Assembly: GCA_002841355.1 (NCBI GenBank)
Contig: PHFB01000002.1
Coordinates: forward strand, 62,001-126,000
DNA: 64,000 nt
From: Actinobacteria bacterium HGW-Actinobacteria-1
GTDB lineage: Bacteria; Actinomycetota; Coriobacteriia; Anaerosomatales; Anaerosomataceae
Direction: 5' to 3'
The translations under genes and the position numbers were made by a program. Positions 32,766 to 42,026 of this stretch are shown piece after piece. The stretch's first letter is position 1, and each line of letters opens with the position of its first letter. A model generated the notes under the pieces. The model had not been told where the DNA came from. It worked only from the letters and a program-made list of their open reading frames with translations, and made no database searches.

Positions 32766-35477
32766 CTAAGCCGGCAGGTGCAACGTGAATGTCGAACCGA
32801 CTCCCAGTTCGCTCTGGACCTCGATGGTTGCACCGAGTGCGTCGGCCAGCCGCCTGGAAACCGCCAGGCCAAGACCCGTGCCGTCGCTCCTCAGGCCACC
32901 CTCGGGCACTACCTGGTAGAAGTCATCGAACACCCGGGTGAACTCTGTTTCCGGGATGCCTCGGCCCGAATCCGTGACGGCAATCGCCAGACCGGTAGCC
33001 TCCTCGGCGACGCTGACCCGCACCTGGCCCTCGCTCGTGAACTTCACAGCGTTGCTGATCAGGTTCAGCACGATCTGACCCACCTGGGATTCGTCCGTCA
33101 CTATCGCTGGCAGCTCCTCGGGGCAATCGCACACCATTTCGAGGCCCTTTTCATCTGCCATCGGCTTAACGGAGTCGAACATCCTCCGAACGGCGCCGGA
33201 GAGGTCGACGCGCTCCATCACCGGCTTGTGGCGTCCGGACTCGACTTTCGCAAGGTCGAGAACCTCATTCACGAGACCTAGGAGATGTCGGCCCGAGTTG
33301 TTGATCATCCCGACCTGTCTGCTTTGTTCCTCGTTGAGCTCTCCCGCCATTCCTTTCGCCAGAATGTCCGAGAATCCGATGATCGAGTTGAGTGGGGTAC
33401 GCAACTCGTGGCTCATCGAGGCGAGGAAGTCGCTCTTAGCCCGAGTCGCGTCTTCGAGAATCGCGTTGGTCTCGTAGAGGCTCGTGTTCGTGGAGATGAG
33501 CTCCTCGTTCGCCATCGCGAGTTCCTCGGTACGCTCCTGCACCCGTTGCTCAAGCTCGACATTCAGCGCCAGGACCTCGTTCTCGGCGAGACGCCGCTCG
33601 GTGACGTCCTGGATGATGCCGAAAAGGGCGTGCGGCTTGCCGTCGGCATCGCGCTCCAGCGACCCGAGTCCATGAACCCAGCGCTCGGCGCCATCCTTGG
33701 ACCGGATGAGCCGGTACTCAAGATCGAATGGTCTGCCTTGGCCAAGCACCTCGTCTTCGAAGTGCTGGCGCAGCGCGTCCCGATCATCGGGGTGAACGAG
33801 GTCGAGCCACCCTTGATACGTCTCGCGTCCTTTATTCGTGGCGCCGAGCACCTCGTAGAGCGCCGCCGACCCGCTCCAGTGATCCGCCTGGATATCGAAG
33901 ATGTAGTGCCCGAGATGCGCTACCCGTTGCGACTCGTTCAGCCACCGCTCGCTGGCGCGGAGCTCGTCCTCCGCGTTCTTGCGTTCGGTGATGTCGAGGA
34001 TCGTGGTCATGAAGTGCTCCGGCTGACCCGCAGCATCTCGCCGGAGCGAGGTACTCACATCGGCCCAGACGATGTGCCCGTCCTTGTGCACGTACCGCTT
34101 GGTGAATCGGGCGGAGGGCCTCTCGCCAGCCAGGAGCGCGGCGATGGTCCTCTCTGTCTCCGCGATGTCATCAGGGTGGGTGAGCTGCTGCCACGTGCTG
34201 CGATCGCTCATCTCCTCGAACGTATAGCCGAGCAGGTCACAGAAGGCTTGGTTCACGTGGACTTCGCCGCTGGGCTCCGTCAGTGACTTGGCGACGATCG
34301 AGTGTTCGAAGAGGTACTTGAACTTGTCTTCACTGGCCCGAAGCGCCTGTTCTGCCGCTTTGCTTCTGGTGATGTCCTGTACGGTGCCGCGGAGGTAGCG
34401 GGGTGCGCCGAACTCATCACGTTCGAGCTCGCCAGCCTCGGCCCAGAGAACGTGGACCGATCCGTCCGGCCATATGACTCGATACTCAAGTGGGATGGGC
34501 ACCCCGTCGTTGATTACGGAGGCGTTCGATGCCTCCACTGCGGCGCGGTCATCCGGATGGATAGCCCCGTCGACGACCTCATCAAGCACCCCGGTGAACG
34601 TCTTCTTCTCAAGTCCGAAGAGATGGAACATCTCCTCGGACCACTCAAGTCGATTCGCCTGAATGTCCCATGTCCAACTACCGGTGTGTGAGAAGTGCTG
34701 GGCTTTGATGAGCTCTTCTTCGCTTTCGCGGAGGGCCCGCTCTGCACGACGCCGTTTGGTGATATCCGAAAAGACGACCGCAAAGTGCATTGGCTCAGGT
34801 GAATATGCTCGAACGTCGAAGTACTGGTCGAGCAACGTGAAGTAGTCTTCGAAGTTGGCTGGCTCTCCGCTGAGCGCGACCTTGCCATAGCGCTCGATCC
34901 AAATCGGTTCCGTTCCCGGAAGCACCTCCCGCACGGTCTTCCCAAGAATGTCCTTCACCTTGAGCCCGGTTAGTCTCTCGAACGCCGGATTCGCCTGCAG
35001 GAACCGGTAGTCGCACGGTCGACCCTCGTCATCGAGGATGATCTCATGCACCGCGAACCCCTCGGCCATTCCCTCGAAAAGGAGCTTGTGGCGCCGTTCG
35101 CTCTCGCGAAGTGCAGTCTCTGCCTTGTCGACCTCCGTCATGTCCTGAATCGCGCTGAGAAGTGCATCCCCGCTTGGGCCGTGAACCAACGACGAGCGGA
35201 CCTCGACGGGGACGTATGTACCGTCCTTGCGGATATGCTCCGCTCTGAAGCGAATCCCTCGCGTCTTCGCTTCTTTAATCTGACGCGGAATCGCATCTTG
35301 GTCTCTCGGCGAACGAATGTCGCGGATGTTCAGGGACAGCATCTCTTCCCGCGTGTAGCCGTAGAATGTAAGCGCGGCCTCGTTCGCGTCGAGTATCGTG
35401 CCATCGAGACCGACGAGCAGGAGTATGCCGAGAAGCCGGTCGAGGGTATCGGCGTTGACGACCTGGTCGATTCTCAT
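32766..35477 (-). CDS. Soluble multi-PAS sensor histidine kinase
   Basis: 903-aa kinase without membrane segments. About five PAS domains run in series (roughly 13-120, 130-250, 260-375, 390-500 and 515-630); their junctions carry PAC-like ends such as DGTYVPVEVRSSLVHGPSG, AQDMTE-like IQDMTEVDKAE and VQDITRSKAAEQALRASE. A short coiled coil leads to HisKA with SMSHELRTPLNSIIGFSDIL and HATPase_c with NLISNAVKFTSEG, DSGRGIP and GTGLGLAVSRRLAD. There is no receiver domain and no adjacent response regulator. Several PAS domains in a row suggest integration of redox or small-molecule signals inside the cell. Its C-terminal kinase core is similar to that of the kinase at 6782-9127. Confidence 0.92.
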   Translation of the reverse strand: MRIDQVVNADTLDRLLGILLLVGLDGTILDANEAALTFYGYTREEMLSLNIRDIRSPRDQDAIPRQIKEAKTRGIRFRAEHIRKDGTYVPVEVRSSLVHGPSGDALLSAIQDMTEVDKAETALRESERRHKLLFEGMAEGFAVHEIILDDEGRPCDYRFLQANPAFERLTGLKVKDILGKTVREVLPGTEPIWIERYGKVALSGEPANFEDYFTLLDQYFDVRAYSPEPMHFAVVFSDITKRRRAERALRESEEELIKAQHFSHTGSWTWDIQANRLEWSEEMFHLFGLEKKTFTGVLDEVVDGAIHPDDRAAVEASNASVINDGVPIPLEYRVIWPDGSVHVLWAEAGELERDEFGAPRYLRGTVQDITRSKAAEQALRASEDKFKYLFEHSIVAKSLTEPSGEVHVNQAFCDLLGYTFEEMSDRSTWQQLTHPDDIAETERTIAALLAGERPSARFTKRYVHKDGHIVWADVSTSLRRDAAGQPEHFMTTILDITERKNAEDELRASERWLNESQRVAHLGHYIFDIQADHWSGSAALYEVLGATNKGRETYQGWLDLVHPDDRDALRQHFEDEVLGQGRPFDLEYRLIRSKDGAERWVHGLGSLERDADGKPHALFGIIQDVTERRLAENEVLALNVELEQRVQERTEELAMANEELISTNTSLYETNAILEDATRAKSDFLASMSHELRTPLNSIIGFSDILAKGMAGELNEEQSRQVGMINNSGRHLLGLVNEVLDLAKVESGRHKPVMERVDLSGAVRRMFDSVKPMADEKGLEMVCDCPEELPAIVTDESQVGQIVLNLISNAVKFTSEGQVRVSVAEEATGLAIAVTDSGRGIPETEFTRVFDDFYQVVPEGGLRSDGTGLGLAVSRRLADALGATIEVQSELGVGSTFTLHLPA

Positions 35478-35613
35478 TTGCGCCCGCTCCCGTTGCGCAG
35501 CTGCACATGCCGAGAAGCCGACCCCTTGGCGGCGGAATCAGCGCGCCGGGAGGGTCATGTGAGTATCGTACCCTTTACGTCTTGGCGAGAGTAATGCCGG
35601 TCCGGGAATGCAA

Positions 35614-35639
35614 AATCGGACGGGATATCCCGTCCGATT
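35614..35639 (-). terminator. Intrinsic terminator of tRNA-Ile
   Basis: A perfect 13-bp inverted repeat with no spacer (26-nt palindrome centred at 35626/35627) lies 11 bp after the tRNA 3' end and is followed on the minus strand by TTTTGC. Confidence 0.85.
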
Positions 35640-35650
35640 CAGTCTTCGTG

Positions 35651-35727
35651 TGGTGGGCCCGGATGGATTCGAACCATCGACCTCACGGTTATCAGCCGTG
35701 CGCTCTAACCAACTGAGCTACGGGCCC
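35651..35727 (-). tRNA. tRNA-Ile (anticodon GAT)
   Basis: 77 nt with encoded CCA. The acceptor GGGCCCG pairs with CGGGCCC, the D arm reads AGCTCAGTTGGTTAGAGC, the anticodon loop CTGATAA carries GAT within the stem ACGGC/GCCGT-type arms, and the T loop TTCGAAT is canonical. The discriminator is A. Confidence 0.97.
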
Positions 35728-35748
35728 GCGCCAGGAAACAGCTTCGAT

Positions 35749-35778
35749 ACCATAGCCCAGGCCGCGCGAGAGCGTCAA
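35749..35778 (-). promoter_or_regulatory. Promoter of tRNA-Ile
   Basis: On the minus strand TTGACG (complement of 35773-35778) and TATGGT (complement of 35749-35754) are separated by 18 bp and lie about 22 bp upstream of the mature tRNA 5' end. Confidence 0.6.
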
Positions 35779-35884
35779 GCGAATCGCCGAGGTTCCCTCT
35801 TGGGACCCTACCGCTCGCTCGGTTCCATCTCTGGGTGGGGCGGCGCTCATGGTAGGGTAATGACTGTGAGTGATCGGAGGGTTG

Positions 35885-36382
35885 ATGATCGAGGTCCGCA
35901 TAGCGAGCGTGAATGCCGATGCTACATCGGGTCAGCCGGTGCTGCTGCTCAAGCCGCTTGAGCACGAAGTCGACGGACAGGACGCGCGGCTGCTGCCGAT
36001 CTGGATCGGCCAGCCGGAGGCCTCGGCGATCATGCTCGGATTGCAGGGCATCGACCTTCCCCGCCCGATGACGCACGACCTGCTCCGCGGGCTGATCGAC
36101 CAGCTCGGCTACGTCGTCTTGCGCGTCGAAGTCACCCGGCTGGAAGGCGGCACCTACTTCGCGGCAATCATCGTGCGCGGTGAGGAGCGGGTCCTCGCCA
36201 TCGACGCACGTCCCTCAGATGCCGTGGCGCTCGCCGTCCGCATCCCGTGCGCCATCTTCGTTGCCGAAGACGTCTGGGAAGCAGCGGCCGTCACCGTTCG
36301 AGCCGTCGACGACGCCGAGGAGGAACTCGAGCGATTCCGGGAGTTCCTCGACCACGTCGATCCCAGCGACTTCACGAGCTAG
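35885..36382 (+). CDS. Bifunctional nuclease family protein (BFN/DUF151)
   Basis: 165 aa from the ATG at 35885, next to GGAGGG; a GTG 15 bp upstream is the alternative. The family blocks are clear: VLLLKPLEHEVDGQDARLLPIWIGQPEASAIMLGLQGI, then RPMTHDLLRGLIDQLGYVVLRVEVTRLEGGTYFAAI, and the DARPSDAVALAVRIPCAIFVAE motif. The last 35 residues are acidic with EEELERFREFLDHVDPSDF, which in relatives is a UVR-like tail. Plant and bacterial members have been reported to have RNase/DNase activity, but the physiological role is unclear. It stands alone and converges with the MacB-like operon. Confidence 0.92.
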   Translation: MIEVRIASVNADATSGQPVLLLKPLEHEVDGQDARLLPIWIGQPEASAIMLGLQGIDLPRPMTHDLLRGLIDQLGYVVLRVEVTRLEGGTYFAAIIVRGEERVLAIDARPSDAVALAVRIPCAIFVAEDVWEAAAVTVRAVDDAEEELERFREFLDHVDPSDFTS

Positions 36383-36391
36383 AAGTCGCGG

Positions 36392-37585
36392 CTACTCGTA
36401 CCTGAGCGCCACGATCGGATCGAGCTGGCTCGCCTTCCAGGCCGGATAGACGCCGAAGAACACGCCCACTCCCGCCGCGAAGAAGAACGCCGTCGCGACC
36501 GCCCATGGTGTCACGTTCGTGGGGACCGGCGTGAACTTCGCCATGAGCGCTGCGCCGCCCCAGCCGATCGAGATGCCGATAATGCCGCCTAGCACCGACA
36601 GGCCCACCGCTTCGATAACGAACTGCGACAGGATGTCGTACGTGCGTGCTCCGACGGCCTTGCGGATGCCGATCTCGCGGGTTCGCTCGGAAACGCTCAC
36701 GAGCATGATGTTCATGATGCCGATGCCGCCCACCAACAGCGAGATGCCGGCGATGCCGGCAAGCATGTACGTCAGTGTGCCGAGCAGATCCGAGAGCAGA
36801 CCGAGCGTTTGCTCCTGGGTGAAGACGGTGAATTCCTCGCCATAGCGCGGTGTGAGCACACGACGCAGATCGGCCTTCACAACCTCTATGCGGGCGGGGT
36901 CGTTCGCCTTCACGACGATGGTGTTGATGTAGTTGAGGTTGAACACCCGCTGGGCGGTCGTTACCGGAATGTACACCTGGCTGTCCTGGTCGCCTGCGAG
37001 GCCGCCACCCATGGATTCGTAGTAGCCGACCACCATGAAACGCTGACCTTCAAGCGTGACGGTCTTGCCGACCGGGTCCTGTCCCGGAAACAGTGTATCG
37101 CGCACGGTCGAGCCGATGGCGACGACCCTGGCTGCTGCCTGGACTTCGCTTTTGCGATACCCGCGCCCGCCGGCAAGCGTTCCGCTGAACACCTCGCCGC
37201 CCTGCTCATTCGCTGCTGCGACAACGACGCGGACCGACCTGTTTCCTCGCTTGACCGTCGATCCCGCCTGCAGTACCGGCACGACCGCGTCCACGCCGGG
37301 CACACGCCGGGCAAGGAGGTCCGAGTCCTCGAGGGTGAATCGCCGCGATGGTGGCGCCTGGTCCCCGCCCATACCGCCGCCGTACTGACCAGGCACGATG
37401 AAGAGCAAGTTGCTTCCCAGACCTTCGACCTGCCCGGTGATCTCATCCTGCACACCTGTGCCGATTCCAACCAGCAGGATGACGGCCGCAACGCCGATGA
37501 CCACGCCGAGCATGGTGAGGATGCTTCGGGCCTTGTTCGCGTTGAGCGCGCGAAGTGCGATACGGAAGCTCTCTGCGAAGTTCAC
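36392..37585 (-). CDS. MacB-like ABC transporter permease (FtsX family)
   Basis: 397 aa from a GTG at 37585 overlapping the ATPase stop (GTGA), with GAGGAGG upstream. It has one N-terminal membrane segment (ARSILTMLGVVIGVAAVILLVGI), a MacB periplasmic-core type extracytoplasmic domain of about 230 residues including a Gly-rich GQYGGGMGGD loop, and three C-terminal segments with SVSERTREIGIRKAVGAR, the FtsX-family signature. Members export macrolides, peptides, toxins or envelope components, or transmit force without transport. It forms an operon with the ATPase and the membrane fusion protein upstream. Confidence 0.94.
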   Translation of the reverse strand: MNFAESFRIALRALNANKARSILTMLGVVIGVAAVILLVGIGTGVQDEITGQVEGLGSNLLFIVPGQYGGGMGGDQAPPSRRFTLEDSDLLARRVPGVDAVVPVLQAGSTVKRGNRSVRVVVAAANEQGGEVFSGTLAGGRGYRKSEVQAAARVVAIGSTVRDTLFPGQDPVGKTVTLEGQRFMVVGYYESMGGGLAGDQDSQVYIPVTTAQRVFNLNYINTIVVKANDPARIEVVKADLRRVLTPRYGEEFTVFTQEQTLGLLSDLLGTLTYMLAGIAGISLLVGGIGIMNIMLVSVSERTREIGIRKAVGARTYDILSQFVIEAVGLSVLGGIIGISIGWGGAALMAKFTPVPTNVTPWAVATAFFFAAGVGVFFGVYPAWKASQLDPIVALRYE

Positions 37586-38349
37586 CCTGCCACCTCCTCG
37601 GCAGGAAGAGCGGCGAGTTCTTGGGCCGCAAGCACGCGGTTCTGCACGATCTCCTCGGCCTGAACGCGACCGTCGAAGACGCGGATGACGCGCTCCGCGT
37701 GCCGAGCGATTCGGTCGTCGTGAGTCACGAGCACCACGGTGATGCCCTGTGCGTTCAGGTCCTGTAGCATCGCCATGACCTCGATGCCGGAACGAGAGTC
37801 GAGGTTGCCGGTCGGCTCATCGGCAAGCACGATGCTGGGGTTGTTCACGAGCGCGCGGGCTATCGCCACGCGCTGTTGCTGACCGCCTGAGAGCTGACTG
37901 CTGAAGTGTCCCATTCGATTGCCGAGCCCGACCCGCTCAAGCGCGTCGGTCGCCCGGCGGGCCCGGTCCGTGCCGCTGACGCCCGCATAGACGAGCGGTA
38001 GCTCGACGTTCGCCTGCGCGGACGTGCGTGCGAGCAGGTTGAACGACTGGAAGACGAAGCCGATGTACTTGTTGCGCAACTCGGCCAGCTGGTTCGGCGA
38101 GAGGTTCGAGATGTCGTCGCCCTCGAGGATGACCTGGCCGGTCGTCGGTCGGTCAAGCAGGCCGACTATGTGCATCAGCGTCGACTTGCCCGAGCCGGAT
38201 GGTCCCATGATCGAGACCATCTCACCCGAGTGAATCGCAATGCTCACGCCGCGGAGAGCGTTGACCTCCACACCGTCGAGCTTGTACTGCTTTCCGACGT
38301 CACGCGTTTCAAGGACGATTCGCGGCTCAGCTCCGGGGACCTCGGGCAC
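37582..38349 (-). CDS. MacB-like ABC transporter ATP-binding protein
   Basis: 255 aa from a GTG at 38349. Walker A GPSGSGKSTLMH is near residue 52, the LolD/MacB-type Q-loop FQSFNLLARTSAQANVELPLVYAG follows, and the signature QLSGGQQQRVAIARALVNNP precedes Walker B VLADEPTGNLDSRSG. The switch His is in VLVTHDDRIARHAERVI. This is the LolD/MacB subfamily that pairs with FtsX-like permeases. It starts three bases after the fusion protein gene, and its stop overlaps the permease start. Confidence 0.95.
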   Translation of the reverse strand: MPEVPGAEPRIVLETRDVGKQYKLDGVEVNALRGVSIAIHSGEMVSIMGPSGSGKSTLMHIVGLLDRPTTGQVILEGDDISNLSPNQLAELRNKYIGFVFQSFNLLARTSAQANVELPLVYAGVSGTDRARRATDALERVGLGNRMGHFSSQLSGGQQQRVAIARALVNNPSIVLADEPTGNLDSRSGIEVMAMLQDLNAQGITVVLVTHDDRIARHAERVIRVFDGRVQAEEIVQNRVLAAQELAALPAEEVAG

Positions 38350-38352
38350 GTG

Positions 38353-39852
38353 TTACTTCACCCTTATCGCAGCGCCGTCTTTGAGATCGCCAATCCCGCT
38401 CACGATCACGTTCGCTCCCTCGGAGATGCCCGAGAGTATCTCGGCACGTGTGTCCGTCAGGCGACCGGTGGTTACTTCGACTCGCTTGGCCTTACCGTTC
38501 TCGGCCACGAACACGTAGCTCTTGCCGGACTCGTCGAGCACCGCTTCGACCGGTACGGTCAGCGCGCCGGCGATCGACTCGATCTCGATATCCGCGCTCC
38601 CGTTCATACCAAGCAACACCCGGTCGCCTGCGTCGACAAGCCGGATGATCACCGAGAAGGCAGTGCCGCCGGTGGGCGTGACGACCGAAGTCTTGTCGAT
38701 TCGCTCGACGGTCGACTCAAAGGTGTCCGCGGTGAGAGCATCGAGGGTGACCATCGCTTTGAGACCAGGCTTCACGGTCGCGATATCGGCTTCATCGACC
38801 TGGGCGTTGAAGACGAGCTGGTCGAAGTAGACGATGCTGAACGGCGCAGCTGCCGGTGAGACCGCCGAGCCGACGACGGGCTTCCCCGCTCCACTGGAGC
38901 CGAGACCAGCCAGCGATGCGCCGGCCCCGTTGAACACCACGGTGCCGTCGTGCGGCGCGCGCATAGTCGCCTTCTCGAGATTCGAGGTTGCGTAGTCAAG
39001 CGCATCCCGCGCCGCTCTGACGGCGGCGTCGGCCGACGACTTCGCCGCGCTCGTGTTCGCCGAGGAAAGCTTCGCCTGCTGCGCGAGCGCGCCTTGATAC
39101 GCCGCCCACGCCTGGTCACGGGCCGACTTCGCGGCGGCGATCGCAGAGGTCAAATCCTGGCCGGATAGCAGCGCTGCGAGCGCCTGCTGGGCCGACACGT
39201 AGTTCGCATAGGCCTGGTCGCGCGCAAGCGAGAGCACGGCGAGTGCGGTCTCCATCGAAGCATCGCGTGGGAGCGGCGCCGGATCGTACACGGTCGTCTT
39301 GTAGCTGTCGTATGCGGCCTGCGCTGTCATGTACGTCGCCTGCGCTGTTGCGACGGCGGCCTCGGCCTGCGCGATCGCTGTTGCATCCGGCGTCACTTTC
39401 AGGAGTGCGTTGTACTGGTCATTCGCCGCCTTGTACGCGCCATATGCCGCCGAGACGGACGCCGAAGCTGCTGCCTTGTCGGCCGAAGATGGCGTTGACT
39501 GCGAGATGCTGGCCGACTGAGCGAGCGCGCCTTCATACGCGGCTTGCGCCTGCGCGACCTGCAACTCGAGCGGTGCCATGTCCATCACCGCGATGATGTC
39601 GCCCTCTTTGACCGCCTGTCCGTCGGTCACTTCGATGCTTGCAAGCGTCCCGGCGGTTGGCGGGTAGATGTCGCCCTTGCTGTCGGCCTCGGTCTTGCCC
39701 GAGGCGCTCACCGTCACAGCAAGAGAAGACTGTGTGGCCTGCTCAACCGTGACCTCGGGAGCGTTCGCGCCGCGCCCCAGAACGACCGCTGCGACGATTC
39801 CACCTATCACCAGCAGCCCAACAACGGCCGCTATGACTTTGCCTTTAGACAC
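38353..39852 (-). CDS. Membrane fusion protein of MacAB-type exporter (HlyD/RND adaptor family)
   Basis: 499 aa from a GTG at 39852, chosen because GAGGAGGAG lies just upstream; a longer frame to 39894 lacks a site. Residues 4-28 are a membrane anchor (KVIAAVVGLLVIGGIVAAVVLG). Then comes a lipoyl half (ASGKTEADSKGDIYPPTAGTLASIEVTDGQAVKEGDII), a long alanine-rich coiled-coil hairpin of about 200 residues, the second lipoyl half (APHDGTVVFNGAGASL) and a beta-barrel/membrane-proximal domain (VETVPVEAVLDESGKSYVFVAENG-like end). The hairpin is longer than in typical Gram-negative MacA. In a cell with one membrane the adaptor probably helps pass substrate through the wall. Confidence 0.92.
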   Translation of the reverse strand: MSKGKVIAAVVGLLVIGGIVAAVVLGRGANAPEVTVEQATQSSLAVTVSASGKTEADSKGDIYPPTAGTLASIEVTDGQAVKEGDIIAVMDMAPLELQVAQAQAAYEGALAQSASISQSTPSSADKAAASASVSAAYGAYKAANDQYNALLKVTPDATAIAQAEAAVATAQATYMTAQAAYDSYKTTVYDPAPLPRDASMETALAVLSLARDQAYANYVSAQQALAALLSGQDLTSAIAAAKSARDQAWAAYQGALAQQAKLSSANTSAAKSSADAAVRAARDALDYATSNLEKATMRAPHDGTVVFNGAGASLAGLGSSGAGKPVVGSAVSPAAAPFSIVYFDQLVFNAQVDEADIATVKPGLKAMVTLDALTADTFESTVERIDKTSVVTPTGGTAFSVIIRLVDAGDRVLLGMNGSADIEIESIAGALTVPVEAVLDESGKSYVFVAENGKAKRVEVTTGRLTDTRAEILSGISEGANVIVSGIGDLKDGAAIRVK

Positions 39853-39941
39853 GTGACTCCTCCTCGGCAGAAGACGTGCTGACTTATCCTTCAAACTTTA
39901 CCCCATCGGGGTTCACGCAACGTCGAAAAACGCCGGAAGGC

Positions 39942-40628
39942 TCAGCCGAAGATCAACTTCGGGAGCTCCCGGATATCATCCAGCACGTACGCCGCGCCTG
40001 CAGCCACGAGCCGGTCTCTATCGGACACGCCCCATGAAGCGCCTATCGCGACCGCGCCGGCCCGGGACGCTGACTCCATGTCGTGCGGGCTGTCACCAAC
40101 ATACGCGGTCGCCCCAGCCGGGATTCCGAGCAGTCCTGCTGCATGCACTACAGGGTACGGATCCGGCTTGTGGACGGGCACGTCGTCGGCTGTCACAACC
40201 ACGTCGAAGAAACCTCGCAGTTCGAAGAGGTCAAGTCCCCGGCTCGCCATCGGCGTGCCCTTCGATGTCACCACACCCATCGGCATCCCGTGCGCCTTCA
40301 GCGCCGAGAGCACCTCGAGCGAGCCCGGATAGAGCGTGGCCATCTGATCGTGTGTCGCATGATTGAATGTCCGGTACGACACAAGGAGCCGATCGGCTAC
40401 TTCCTGATCGCCCTCGGAGAGTTCCAGCATCTGCTGCGCCAAGGGGATGCCGACGTTGTGCATCAGGATTGCATCCGAAAGCGCCTCGCCAAGCACCTCA
40501 GCTGTAGCGTGCTGAAACGACGCAAGGATATGCGGAATGGTGTTCGCGATGGTGCCGTCAAAGTCGAAGAGTACGGCTTCGAGCGATCTCACTCTGTCTG
40601 TAGGTTCCATGCTTTCCTTCATCGTCAT
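39942..40628 (-). CDS. HAD-family phosphatase (phosphoglycolate phosphatase/PpaX-like)
   Basis: 228 aa from the ATG at 40628, which overlaps the MFS gene stop (ATGA). An ATG at 40610 behind AAGGAAAG is a good alternative and would give 222 aa. HAD motif I is VLFDFDGTIANT, motif II is GVVTSKGTPM, the Lys is in VHKPDPYPV and motif III/IV is YVGDSPHDMESASRAGAVAIG. The C1 cap is the helical type found in phosphoglycolate phosphatase and pyrophosphatase PpaX. The exact substrate cannot be told. Pairing with a transporter gene suggests a phosphorylated small molecule or simple housekeeping. Confidence 0.88.
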   Translation of the reverse strand: MTMKESMEPTDRVRSLEAVLFDFDGTIANTIPHILASFQHATAEVLGEALSDAILMHNVGIPLAQQMLELSEGDQEVADRLLVSYRTFNHATHDQMATLYPGSLEVLSALKAHGMPMGVVTSKGTPMASRGLDLFELRGFFDVVVTADDVPVHKPDPYPVVHAAGLLGIPAGATAYVGDSPHDMESASRAGAVAIGASWGVSDRDRLVAAGAAYVLDDIRELPKLIFG

Positions 40629-41902
40629 GGCCGTGATTCTACCACCGCGGGTGAAGCTGCCTCGGCGCGGACGCCTCGGAGCAAGATGAGGGTGGAGAAT
40701 GCGCCCGCTGCGTAGAACCCGGCGGTGAGATACCAGGGCAGCGTGTACGAGAGCGTCATCAGTCGACCGCCCAGCACGCTACCGCCGAACCAGGCGATAC
40801 TCCACCCGAAGCGCACCCACCCTACCACGAGCGGTCGATCCGCCGCAGGGACGCCTTCCGTTGCAAGCTGGTTGTATACAGGCCAGGACATGTTCATGAG
40901 GACGCCACGCACGAGCAGCAAGGCGGCGGCGGTCGGGAGTCCGGTAGAGAGTGGCACCATCACCAGGAACGGCAGCGACAACAACTCGGTTGTCACCACC
41001 GTGCCGACAAGGCCTAGGCGTCGGGCAAACAGCGGCGACCCGAAAGCGGCGAACGCCATGCCTATCGAACTTGCCGCCTGTATCATCCCGACCTGATCGA
41101 CGCTCGCGCCAAGCCTGTGCTTGAGGAAGAGCGCCACGAACGGCATCGACAGCCCCGCGCCGAAGCTGATGAGCGTTTCCGGTACAAGCAGCCTGCCGAG
41201 ACGCCCCCACGACGTGAACGCCCGGATGGACTCGCGATATGAGACCGGCTTGCCGGCGGGGCGCGAATGCTCGATCAAGCGCGCCGGCAGCAACGATCCA
41301 GCCATCAGCAGAGCACCGACGGCGATCGTCGTCCGCAACGCGCTAAGGTCCACCATACCGGCCGCGCCCAGCACGTCAGGAAGGAACCCGCCGATAAGCG
41401 CGCCGACGAACATCGCGCCGACGCGAAGCGTGAAGTCAACGGTGAACAGGTACGTGCGAGCGCGTGCAGGGGCATGCTCCGCGAGAAAGGCGGTCCCTAT
41501 GGTCTGCATCGAACCCTCGCCTACCCCGTAGAGCAGCCCGAGCGCAACGATCCCCACAGCACCCGGCACGAATGCCTGGCCGAGCCGAGAGACACCCAGC
41601 GCCAGTGCTGCAATCACGATGAGCCTGCGGTACCCGACGCGCGCGACGAGCGGCGGCAGCGCAAGGCACGTGATGGCGCTTCCGATCGCCAGCGCCCCCT
41701 CGACATCCCCCACGACCGCCTCGGACAGCCCTGCGTCCTTGAGGTAGATCGCGAACACCGTGCCGAGTACCCCGAAACCGATGTTTTGCATAGCGGCGAC
41801 AGCTAGGTACCGCCACGCATCAGGCGTGAACGAACGTGCTGCCGCACGGTAATCGCGCGGAAGGAAGGGGCGTACCAGGCGTTTGAGCAGATCCAGCGAC
41901 AT
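40625..41902 (-). CDS. Major facilitator superfamily transporter
   Basis: 425 aa with 12 predicted membrane segments. After a soluble N-terminus it has VAAMQNIGFGVLGTVFAIYLKDAGLSEAVVG for helix 1, an LVARVGYRRLIVIAALALG loop matching the MFS A-motif position between helices 2 and 3, and a second half starting at VPETLISFGAGLSMPFVALFLKHRLGASVDQVGM. The sequence resembles generic efflux or sugar-type MFS members without specific hallmarks. Its stop overlaps the HAD gene start. Substrate unknown. Confidence 0.9.
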   Translation of the reverse strand: MSLDLLKRLVRPFLPRDYRAAARSFTPDAWRYLAVAAMQNIGFGVLGTVFAIYLKDAGLSEAVVGDVEGALAIGSAITCLALPPLVARVGYRRLIVIAALALGVSRLGQAFVPGAVGIVALGLLYGVGEGSMQTIGTAFLAEHAPARARTYLFTVDFTLRVGAMFVGALIGGFLPDVLGAAGMVDLSALRTTIAVGALLMAGSLLPARLIEHSRPAGKPVSYRESIRAFTSWGRLGRLLVPETLISFGAGLSMPFVALFLKHRLGASVDQVGMIQAASSIGMAFAAFGSPLFARRLGLVGTVVTTELLSLPFLVMVPLSTGLPTAAALLLVRGVLMNMSWPVYNQLATEGVPAADRPLVVGWVRFGWSIAWFGGSVLGGRLMTLSYTLPWYLTAGFYAAGAFSTLILLRGVRAEAASPAVVESRP

Positions 41903-41963
41903 GCTGTGACTTTCAGCGGAAGAAGACTCGCGGCATCAAAGTTGGAACGTCGCCATCATAGCG

Positions 41964-41993
41964 TGACGCGCTCCGCATATGCGGAGCGCGTCA
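41964..41993 (-). terminator. Palindromic hairpin after gyrA
   Basis: A perfect 30-nt palindrome (15-bp arms, centre at 41978/41979) lies 33 bp after the gyrA stop and before the MFS gene. No U run follows on the minus strand; on the plus strand GTTTTG follows at some distance. It probably ends the gyrA transcript. Confidence 0.65.
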
Positions 41994-42026
41994 TCGGCTC
42001 GTTTTGTGAATACGTGCTAAGTGCGG